A DNA stretch of 64,000 nucleotides. It comes from Butyrivibrio sp. AC2005. GTDB taxonomy: Bacteria; Bacillota; Clostridia; Lachnospirales; Lachnospiraceae. Below the pieces are notes generated by a model. It ran no database searches, was not told where the DNA came from, and worked only from the letters and a program-made list of their open reading frames with translations. This document shows positions 58,112-64,000 of the stretch, piece after piece. The stretch is taken from the NCBI RefSeq assembly GCF_000424145.1, contig NZ_AUJI01000009.1, positions 282,336 through 346,335 of the forward strand. Direction: 5' to 3'. The position numbers and the translations under genes are program-made. Each line of letters opens with the position of its first letter. Within the stretch, counting starts at the first letter, position 1.

Positions 58112-58678
58112 ATGTCGATATCCATTTTTAGAGATAAAAATCCTCATAAACTTATGAAGCACCTTCATAAACTTGGGGCTGAGGTTGATGAGAAATATAA
58201 AGGCGTGTATTATGTTAATAGAATAGTAAATATCCCTACTCAGATTGTGGTTATTGATGAACTGGAAGATGAAACTTTTTCTGCGTTAAAGATAATGTCA
58301 AAAAATGCAGATGAAGCTATTATTAGGAAGTTTATCAATGATTCAACTGCAATCAATAATAAGGCAGATCAGATGAACGTGGATGCAATATTACAGGTTA
58401 GCGTATCTGCCAATTATGAGTTATATGAAAAAATAAGGAGGGAATCGACTATGTGTGAAGCTTTAAGAGAGTTAATGAAGGATGATATAGAACAAAGCAA
58501 AGAACAGGGAATAGAACAGGGAATAGAACAGGGAATACGGATATTCATCGAAGATAAGCTTGAAGATGGTATAGCAGAGGATATCATATTATCAAAACTT
58601 CAAAAACTATATAAGTTAACAGAAGAGAAAGCAAAACAGTATTATGACCAGTGTTTGAAAAATGCAGTAATAAATTGA
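58112..58678 (+). pseudogene. C-terminal part of an Rpn/PD-(D/E)XK transposase-like protein
   Basis: A 188-residue frame that matches only the C-terminal region of Rpn-family recombination-promoting nucleases: SIFRDKNPHKLMKHLHKLGA, then IPTQIVVIDELEDETFSALK, ANYELYEKIRRESTMCEALR, and the typical SKEQGIEQGIEQGI repeat. The N-terminal nuclease domain (about 120 residues) is missing and no ribosome binding site precedes the ATG, so it is a relic. The EQGI repeat is a 12-bp DNA repeat. Confidence 0.65.
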
Positions 58679-58686
58679 ACAGATAT

Positions 58687-58717
58687 AAAAGCGCAGCGAA
58701 AACTGCGCTTTTATAAT
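58687..58717 (+). terminator. Rho-independent terminator
   Basis: AAAAGCGCAG (58687-58696) and CTGCGCTTTT (58703-58712) are perfect complements around CGAAAA, followed by ATAAT. The flanking A and T tracts would let it work in both directions. Confidence 0.88.
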
Positions 58718-58749
58718 ACCCAATTGACAACGATGACAATTTCGTAAAG

Positions 58750-59202
58750 GTGGCAAGCATTATAATAGCAGAAAAAAAATACAAACTCGGCTACACACAA
58801 GGCGTATATGATATGTTCCACATAGGGCATTTGCGCCTCATTAATAACGCAGCAAAATACTGTGAGAGGCTCATAGTTGGAGTTAACGCAGATTCACTTG
58901 TAGAAGTATATAAGCACAAGAAAACCGTAATCTCCCAGGAAGATCGCGCGGAGATTATAAGAAATCTTAAAAGCGTCGATGAATGTGTGATTGTTGCTAC
59001 CCTTGATAAGGTCGAGCTGTATAAGCAATACAAATTTGATGCTGTATTTATCGGCGATGACTGGAAGGGCGATGAGAGGTGGACGCGTACGGAAATTGAC
59101 TTGGAACCATATGGAGTTGATGTGATATATCTTCCGCATACTCCGAATATATCATCTACACTACTCAGAGTGGAGATACCTATGAGGGTAGATGAAATCT
59201 GA
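58750..59202 (+). CDS. Glycerol-3-phosphate cytidylyltransferase-like protein
   Basis: A 150-residue nucleotidyltransferase: YTQGVYDMFHIGHLRLINNA contains the HxGH motif and LPHTPNISSTLLRVEI the ISSTxxR motif. It should activate a polyol phosphate with CTP (CDP-glycerol or similar). The start is taken as GTG 58750; the AAAGGTGG overlapping it would fit a slightly later start better, so the exact start is uncertain. It is a paralogue of the N-terminal domain of the fusion protein at 49733. Confidence 0.87.
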   Translation: MASIIIAEKKYKLGYTQGVYDMFHIGHLRLINNAAKYCERLIVGVNADSLVEVYKHKKTVISQEDRAEIIRNLKSVDECVIVATLDKVELYKQYKFDAVFIGDDWKGDERWTRTEIDLEPYGVDVIYLPHTPNISSTLLRVEIPMRVDEI

Positions 59203-59279
59203 CATTTTAGATAACAGATTAACAAATAGAAATATTGTTAATGCAATAAGTTATTATTAATTGTAAATTCGAATAATAA

Positions 59280-60470
59280 ATGGATAGTAACGACGAAAAA
59301 TATATAGAAATGAGGAAAAGGAAAGCAAGCCGATTAAGCTTGCTTTTTCACATACTGTGGGTATTACCCGTAAAGGAAAACAAGATAGTATTTTCGTCGT
59401 ATGAAGGAGACGGCGGATTCTGCTGTAATCCTAGGTATATTGCAGAAGAGTTGCACAGAAGAAGACCGGAGCTGGAGATGGTATGGCTTCTTCATGATAC
59501 CTCGAAAGAGTTTCCTTCTTATATAAAGAAAGTTAAGGATACACCATTCAATACGGTATATCATCTTGCTACTTCAAAGGTGTGGATAGATAATTACAGG
59601 AAACCCTTTGGGACACTTAAAAGAAATAGCCAGTTATACATTCAGACCTGGCATGCGACCATAGGCTTCAAAGCGGTCGGACTATTTAGAGGAAATGCAT
59701 TTCCTAAAATAGCAAGACTGGTTAGTGAATGGGATTCAGGACTTGCGGATTATTTTTTGTCAAATTCGCAGTATTGTGATGACGTATATCCTAAAAAACT
59801 CTTATATACAGGACCTACACTTAGAGTAGGATCTCCAAGAGTAGATCCACTTGTTAATAATAGGGATGAGCTATACAAATCTATTAGAGAAAAGCTCGAC
59901 ATAGATAAAAATTGTAAGCTCCTCTTATTTGCTCCAACCTTCCGTGGTGGGACCCAGCAGGGAAAAAAGCAGGTCATAGCTGAGACTCCCCAAATAGATT
60001 TTGATAGGCTTATAAAAGCGTTATCAGAAAAATATGGCTGCGAGTGGAGAGTATTATTAAGATTGCATCCTCAATTATCAGCAAAGCTAGATAAGATGCC
60101 GCTGCTATCAGAGGATGACAGGCTTATAGATGTAAGCCAATGGCCAGATATAAGCGAAATTATGGGTGGTTGCGATATGGTTATTACAGACTATAGCAGC
60201 TGTGCTTTTGATGCAGCATTTGCTCATATACCGGTACTTCTCTATGCGGATGATGTTCAGGAATACATTAAAAATCGCGGACAGTTCATGTGGAAAAGAG
60301 AAGAGCTTCCATTTGATATTGCGGAGGAAAATGAAACACTAATTCAGAATGTAGAGGCATTCAATGAAAAGAAATATGAAGAAAACATAAGTGCCTTTAT
60401 GAATAGATATGATGTCATCGAAGATGGACATGCCAGCGAAAGGGTGGTGGATCTGATATTGCAGAATTGA
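59280..60470 (+). CDS. CDP-glycerol glycerophosphotransferase family protein
   Basis: A 396-residue TagB/TagF-like enzyme. Characteristic segments are VFSSYEGDGGFCCNPRYIAE, QTWHATIGFKAVG (WHG-type catalytic His), LFAPTFRGG, LLRLHPQLS (RxHP), and VITDYSSCAFDAAF (DYSS). It should polymerise or add polyol phosphates from CDP-polyol onto a surface glycan, using the product of the cytidylyltransferases encoded nearby. The start lacks a strong ribosome binding site; ATG 59310 is an alternative. Confidence 0.88.
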   Translation: MDSNDEKYIEMRKRKASRLSLLFHILWVLPVKENKIVFSSYEGDGGFCCNPRYIAEELHRRRPELEMVWLLHDTSKEFPSYIKKVKDTPFNTVYHLATSKVWIDNYRKPFGTLKRNSQLYIQTWHATIGFKAVGLFRGNAFPKIARLVSEWDSGLADYFLSNSQYCDDVYPKKLLYTGPTLRVGSPRVDPLVNNRDELYKSIREKLDIDKNCKLLLFAPTFRGGTQQGKKQVIAETPQIDFDRLIKALSEKYGCEWRVLLRLHPQLSAKLDKMPLLSEDDRLIDVSQWPDISEIMGGCDMVITDYSSCAFDAAFAHIPVLLYADDVQEYIKNRGQFMWKREELPFDIAEENETLIQNVEAFNEKKYEENISAFMNRYDVIEDGHASERVVDLILQN

Positions 60471-60481
60471 AAATGGCATAA

Positions 60482-60508
60482 TTGACAATATGGCGAGGGT
60501 GATATAAT
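60482..60508 (+). promoter_or_regulatory. Promoter of the antitoxin RNA candidate
   Basis: TTGACA (60482-60487) and TATAAT (60503-60508) are perfect boxes with a short 15-bp spacer. The predicted RNA starts near 60514, exactly where a stable hairpin begins. Confidence 0.65.
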
Positions 60509-60513
60509 ATGTA

Positions 60514-60600
60514 ATTGCGGAAACGCAATATAAATGCTATTAAATATTCCAAGATAAAGCGAAGCCCTCGATGCTGCTACATCGAGGGCTTCTTGCTATT
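60514..60600 (+). ncRNA. Candidate antisense-type antitoxin RNA (type I system)
   Basis: Three parts in about 87 nt: a 5' hairpin ATTGCG-GAAA-CGCAAT (60514-60529); an interaction segment (60532-60554) that matches the plus-strand copy of the toxin start region (60698-60721) in about 20 of 23 positions and so can pair with the toxin mRNA; and a strong terminator, GAAGCCCTCGATG with CATCGAGGGCTTC (60561-60592). It converges with the toxin gene, as in the par/fst system of pAD1. Confidence 0.65.
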
Positions 60601-60631
60601 TAGAGATAGCTATTCTCAGGCTGTAACCGTG

Positions 60632-60718
60632 TTACTCATCTCTGTCCAGCCATTTGCAGATATAGTTGGCAACTATACCTGCCACAACAGAGATAGCAAA
60701 TGCTATTAAGTACTCCAA
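60632..60718 (-). CDS. Hydrophobic type I toxin-like peptide (putative holin-like)
   Basis: A 28-residue peptide starting at TTG 60718 (minus strand), with a strong AAGGAGGTGG upstream. It has one membrane helix (LIAFAISVVAGIVANYICKW) and a charged end (LDRDE). This matches the 'putative holin-like toxin' family of Firmicutes type I toxins. The convergent small RNA at 60514-60600 carries an antisense copy of its start region. Overproduction would be expected to damage the membrane. Confidence 0.78.
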   Translation of the reverse strand: MEYLIAFAISVVAGIVANYICKWLDRDE

Positions 60719-60835
60719 AGACTACCACCTCCTTTCTGCTGGAGGTACACGGCTCAATCAAGATATCATAATTCCACCACAAAAACAATCATTTATATAA
60801 CGATAACTTAATTATATTGAAACAAAAAATAGTTT

Positions 60836-60984
60836 ATGGAATATGTAAAACTAAGAAATAACAATACTATACCTACCGTAGGTCTTGGAACATGGCAAAT
60901 CACAGATAGAGATCAGATGATCGATGTGATTTCTAATGCATACGATGAAGGCTATAGACTTATAGATACGGCAGCAGCATATAG
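60836..60984 (+). pseudogene. Aldo/keto reductase, N-terminal fragment
   Basis: ATG 60836 encodes MEYVKLRNNNTIPTVGLGTW then YDEGYRLIDTAAAYS, the first 50 residues of an aldo/keto reductase including the catalytic-Asp motif DTA. The gene is then cut by the left end of the transposon. The remainder presumably lies beyond the window. Confidence 0.85.
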
Positions 60985-61142
60985 TGTTGTCCGGCACATT
61001 AAATGAGTCCTCAATCTTCACTTTAAATGAGGCTGCATAGGGTGTCAGACAAAGGGTACAGTTAGATTGTTTGACACCTGATTTTCAGATTATATAAATG
61101 AAATCATCCCTCACGCACTTTAAATGAGTGAGGGATGTAATC

Positions 61143-61946
61143 CTAACCAAGTTCGCAGTCATTGACTGCCTGCATGACGATGTCGGTTGTAATGAGATCA
61201 GCTTTGGCGCTGTCACCTATAAGGAGGCTGGCGTTACAGTACTTGTTTATGAGACGCGGAGTTCCATCAGCTGCGTTGAGTATTGCTTCTATTGCTGCAC
61301 CATCAAAGATGGTCTGATTACAGCCAGCACCTTTGAGCTTTTCAGAGATATAGCTGCGGCCTTCTTCCTTTGTCACACCATCAAGGTTGTAGTTCATGAC
61401 GATTCTCTGCCTGAGGGGTTCATGAATACCAAGCCCGAGTGTGGAATTAAGGTTCGGAAGTCCGGCAAGCAGAATGACTGCTCTGTCCCTGGAATCCATC
61501 TCAAAGTTAAAAAGAATCTTGAGATCGTTAAGGATGGTATTGTTGATATAGTTCGCTTCATCAATGATGATCACAGGCGTTTTCCTCTTTTCAACGGACA
61601 GGCGTGTGACTTCTTCCTGGATGATCTTGAAATTACTTGGTTTCTTGAATGCAGGCTGGGCGCCAAACTCTGAAACAAGATTTCTGTAGAAATCATTCGG
61701 GGTCAGGGTGGAAAGACTTGAATATATAACTTTATACAGCGAGGGATTCAGCGATGATGACCAGTGCCTTATGACAGTTGTCTTGCCTCTACCGGGACTT
61801 CCGGTGAGCAGGCCGAATCCTTTGGTCTTGGCCAGGTAGTCAAGGCGGAACAGGGCTTCCCTGTGTTCTGCGGTATCAACGATTATCTCCCTTGAGTTCT
61901 TGATAAATGGGTTAAACTCAAGCCCGTAGCGTGTAAAGTATTCCAT
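61143..61946 (-). CDS. Transposon AAA ATPase (ExeA/TniB/MuB-like)
   Basis: A 267-residue ATPase: Walker A GLLTGSPGRGKTTVIRHW and Walker B TPVIIIDEANYINN, with an ExeA-like N-terminus (MEYFTRYGLEFNPFIKNSRE). Such proteins select target DNA and activate the DDE transposase. Its start overlaps the transposase stop (TGATG), so the two are co-translated. Confidence 0.9.
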   Translation of the reverse strand: MEYFTRYGLEFNPFIKNSREIIVDTAEHREALFRLDYLAKTKGFGLLTGSPGRGKTTVIRHWSSSLNPSLYKVIYSSLSTLTPNDFYRNLVSEFGAQPAFKKPSNFKIIQEEVTRLSVEKRKTPVIIIDEANYINNTILNDLKILFNFEMDSRDRAVILLAGLPNLNSTLGLGIHEPLRQRIVMNYNLDGVTKEEGRSYISEKLKGAGCNQTIFDGAAIEAILNAADGTPRLINKYCNASLLIGDSAKADLITTDIVMQAVNDCELG

Positions 61947-63190
61947 CAGTCTTCTCCTCTGCAGATATGTACCTTGTCTCTCTTAACTTTGGAATTCTCC
62001 ACTTTGTTTAGGAGACGGATTGGCGTAAGTGTTCCATCGGCTTCAACAATGTAAATTTCGTCAAGCCCTGGAGAATAGCGGAGCTTGATATGCTGCTTTG
62101 AAAAACGGCAGTCCACTTCGTATTCAACCTGGTCTATGGTGATGACATTATCAGCCGAGACTCTTCTCTCGATTTCGAGGAGGAAGGAGTGGTCTATCTC
62201 TTCATCGCTGAGGCGGTGGAAAAGATTTGGTTCTGAGAAGTATCTGTCCTGCGGTGATCTTCCGTTTAAGGAAGAATGTACGGTCTGATTGTACTTCTGC
62301 ACATAGGCAAAGAGATTACCTCTGAGTTCATCGAGGGAATGGAAATCCCTGATGTCGAGGCCTGACATCCACTGATCTTTCATGGTGCGGAACCAGCGCT
62401 CGATCTTTGCTTTCTGTGTAGGCGTGTAAGGCTGGTCATAATGGATGACTGAGCCGATGCGGGCGGCAAGGAGTTCCATCTGCTTGTTCTTGTAGGAACT
62501 GCCATTGTCAAAGTTGAACATCTGTGGACGTCCATACTTTGCAACTGCTGATTTTATGACAGACATGAGGTTCACAAAGTTGTCATTGAAGAAAACATCT
62601 ATGCCAACAATGAACCTGCTTGCATCATCGATAAGGGCAATGATATAGACTTTATGCTTCTTACCATCATCGGTCTTGAGATAAGGGCCAACGCTTGAAT
62701 CTCCGCACCATACCTCGTTGATGTGTGGGCGCTCGTAACGTCGCATGTCAGGGTTTGTGGTGGTCTTCATTTCAAGTGAGAGCTGATTGACGTAGCGGTT
62801 GACTGTTGATTCTGAAACAGTGCCTACTTTTATGCTTCCGTTATCCTGAAGCTGTCTGTGGATAGATGCTGCGGACATGCGGGGGTAGTTGGTTTTGAGA
62901 TATCTGATCTGTTCCTGAAGATCTGCATCCAGCTTTCGGGGCAGACCCTGATCCACACGGCCTGTAGGGATGAGAGCATCAAAACCGCCTTTCTTGTAGT
63001 TACGGTACCAGCGCTCAATGGTCTGTGGTGCAAAGTGCTTGACCGAGCCATCAGGAGCTAAAACTCCCTTGGCTGAGGCGTCATTAAAGAAAGCCGTAAG
63101 GGATGAGTAGTCTTCCCAGAGACCTGAAATGATTGGAGAGATAACAGAGTATCTCATAAGAGCAATGTTTTGTTGTTTTTCCTGATCCAT
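61946..63190 (-). CDS. DDE transposase (rve/Mu-type)
   Basis: A 414-residue transposase. The N-terminal helix-turn-helix domain includes APQTIERWYRNYKKGGFDAL; the RNase H-fold core has the acidic triad in VWCGDSSVGPY (Asp), FNFDNGSSYKN (Asp) and TQKAKIERWFRTMKDQ (Glu); a beta-barrel C-terminal domain follows (YEVDCRFSKQHIKLRYSPGL). The Ts pairing with an AAA ATPase is like Tn552/Mu/Tn7 relatives. Confidence 0.92.
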   Translation of the reverse strand: MDQEKQQNIALMRYSVISPIISGLWEDYSSLTAFFNDASAKGVLAPDGSVKHFAPQTIERWYRNYKKGGFDALIPTGRVDQGLPRKLDADLQEQIRYLKTNYPRMSAASIHRQLQDNGSIKVGTVSESTVNRYVNQLSLEMKTTTNPDMRRYERPHINEVWCGDSSVGPYLKTDDGKKHKVYIIALIDDASRFIVGIDVFFNDNFVNLMSVIKSAVAKYGRPQMFNFDNGSSYKNKQMELLAARIGSVIHYDQPYTPTQKAKIERWFRTMKDQWMSGLDIRDFHSLDELRGNLFAYVQKYNQTVHSSLNGRSPQDRYFSEPNLFHRLSDEEIDHSFLLEIERRVSADNVITIDQVEYEVDCRFSKQHIKLRYSPGLDEIYIVEADGTLTPIRLLNKVENSKVKRDKVHICRGED

Positions 63191-63252
63191 GGCGGATCCT
63201 CCTTTCGTTTTTTCTTAAGTATATGGAGGATCAGGAGAGAGTTCGTGCCAGG

Positions 63253-63771
63253 TTATGTGGTATTTAGGAAAAGGATATTTGGAGTACATTTAATCTGCAT
63301 GAACTGACGCTTGAAGTATTGAAAACAGCTGCTTATAAGGCTTTCGCCATCAACAGAAATACGTTCGGAGATAAGCCGTTGTTTCCAGTGCTTCAGGTAC
63401 ATCCTGATGATGTATCTAAAGTTGCTCTCGTCAAAAGACAGAGCTGAGGAAAGAGTGATGTTTGAAGGCGTCTCTTTTTCATGAGCTGTGATTATCTGAA
63501 GGTGATCCTGGAATGATATCTGGGAATAAGGAACCATTGATGACAGAAGGAGAGCGTGAGTGCGTCCACACTGATCGCATTTCACACGGCAGATCCTGAA
63601 CATTACTTTTCCATCCTCGGTTTTAACATATCTGTTGTAATAACCATGGACGGATAGGCAGCCTGACTGACCACAAGGGCATTTGAGCTGATGGAACTGG
63701 AGATTGTTTAGGACAGAGTTGTAGAAACCTGGTGTAATCGGATTGTTTTCTTCGACGTAAAGGGTTATCAT
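63253..63771 (-). CDS. DUF6431-like zinc-ribbon protein of the transposon
   Basis: A 172-residue protein with a zinc ribbon formed by two Cys pairs (LKCPCGQSGCLSVHGYY and RVKCDQCGRTH) and a helical C-terminal half (SNFRYIIRMYLKHWKQRLIS). It is the first gene of the transposon operon, 62 bp before the transposase gene. It resembles the DUF6431 family that accompanies such transposases (from memory); possibly a DNA-binding target-selection or end-recognition factor. No clear ribosome binding site is seen before the ATG. Confidence 0.7.
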   Translation of the reverse strand: MITLYVEENNPITPGFYNSVLNNLQFHQLKCPCGQSGCLSVHGYYNRYVKTEDGKVMFRICRVKCDQCGRTHALLLSSMVPYSQISFQDHLQIITAHEKETPSNITLSSALSFDESNFRYIIRMYLKHWKQRLISERISVDGESLISSCFQYFKRQFMQIKCTPNILFLNTT

Positions 63772-64000
63772 TGTCTTGCATGTTTTCGTACACTTCTGTG
63801 TACGGAGTTGCTAAGGCAGGATACCAAACTTTGGTCGGGGAGGGATCCTGCCTTTTATTGTCAGTAACTTTCCCATGATAACACAAAAGGCATGGCATTA
63901 AATAATCTGGTGTATTATGCACCTGAATAAATAAGTCCACACCTTTAAATAAAGTGATTCAAAAACAGAATTTAGAACGCAGGTAAAGTAACAAACAACA

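Larger units (their letters stand above)
60985..64000. mobile_element. Three-gene DDE transposon (runs to the window edge)
   Basis: The left end, TGTTGTCCGGCAC, begins exactly where aldo/keto reductase similarity stops. Three direct copies of CAC(A/T)TTAAATGAG lie at 60995, 61019 and 61116, as expected for transposase binding sites in Mu/Tn7-like ends. On the minus strand the element encodes, in order of transcription, a zinc-ribbon protein, a DDE transposase and an AAA ATPase. The last bases of the window read ACAACA, the inverse of the left tip TGTTGT, so the right end may be at 64000, but this cannot be confirmed. A terminator-like hairpin (GGCAGGAT/ATCCTGCC, then TTTT) sits near 63816-63856. 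Confidence 0.82.

Noticed and set aside
63623..63940. Alternative minus-strand frame at the transposon right side
   Set aside because: It overlaps the zinc-ribbon gene in another frame and its composition is not protein-like.
1..64000. tRNA, rRNA or known riboswitch genes
   Set aside because: No cloverleaf with a TTC-A/GGTTCRANYC T-loop motif and no recognisable riboswitch consensus was found.

Overview
The window is AT-rich (roughly 40% GC by eye), with strong AGGAGG-type ribosome binding sites, tight operons, a clostridial ribosomal-protein gene order and an L17 carrying a long internal insertion. Together with the flagellins, a LoaP-type antiterminator and many Lachnospiraceae-type proteins this suggests a motile Lachnospiraceae species close to Butyrivibrio/Pseudobutyrivibrio. 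The genus assignment is inference; no rRNA gene is present.

Bases 1-7715 are conserved core: rpsK (3' part), rpsD, rpoA, rplQ, a small membrane protein on the minus strand, the ECF vitamin-transporter module ecfA1-ecfA2-ecfT, truA, and rplM-rpsI behind a clear sigma-A promoter.

Bases 7718-40605 are accessory. The last 18 bp of rpsI, including its stop codon, recur exactly at 10649 and at 40588, and each copy is followed by an intrinsic terminator. I read this as two nested or tandem islands of about 2.9 kb and 29.9 kb inserted at the rpsI 3' end. Only a truncated integrase fragment remains. The first island holds an array of eight degenerate 36-bp TTGAC...GTCAA elements at about 54-bp period, a nuclease-like gene and an adenosine-deaminase-like gene. 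The second holds a mosaic of intact small operons and gene fragments: a MotA-like/LuxR/SurA-like set, a YjbR-MGMT fusion, an XRE/nucleotidyltransferase pair, a LysR-divergent hydrolase/acetyltransferase/flavoprotein operon, an Rrf2-PNPOx/ferredoxin-macrodomain-sirtuin cluster, higBA, a TetR/SDR operon, an AraC-divergent MFS locus, and a C39-like peptidase.

Bases 40606-49630 are a flagellin locus: flagellin, a flagellin with an inserted HExxH zinc-peptidase domain (flagellinolysin type), Uma2-like protein, small helical protein, Maf/DUF115 flagellin glycosyltransferase, and a second normal flagellin. Sigma-28-type promoters precede the three flagellin genes. The two normal flagellin leaders carry AGGA-loop hairpins resembling CsrA sites. 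Two copies of an 85-bp GC-rich repeat follow genes here.

Bases 49730-60470 are a surface-polymer cluster: a cytidylyltransferase fused to a Gfo/Idh/MocA dehydrogenase, a stand-alone Gfo/Idh/MocA protein, LoaP, a stand-alone cytidylyltransferase and a CDP-glycerol glycerophosphotransferase-like enzyme. Embedded in it are a HipB-HipS-HipT toxin-antitoxin operon with four operators at 40-41 bp spacing and a second HipA-fold kinase.

Bases 60480-60730 contain a compact convergent type I toxin-antitoxin candidate: a 28-residue hydrophobic peptide and a small RNA with an imperfect antisense copy of the toxin start region. From 60985 to the window edge a three-gene DDE/AAA/zinc-ribbon transposon interrupts an aldo/keto reductase gene. 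No tRNA, rRNA or CRISPR array was seen.
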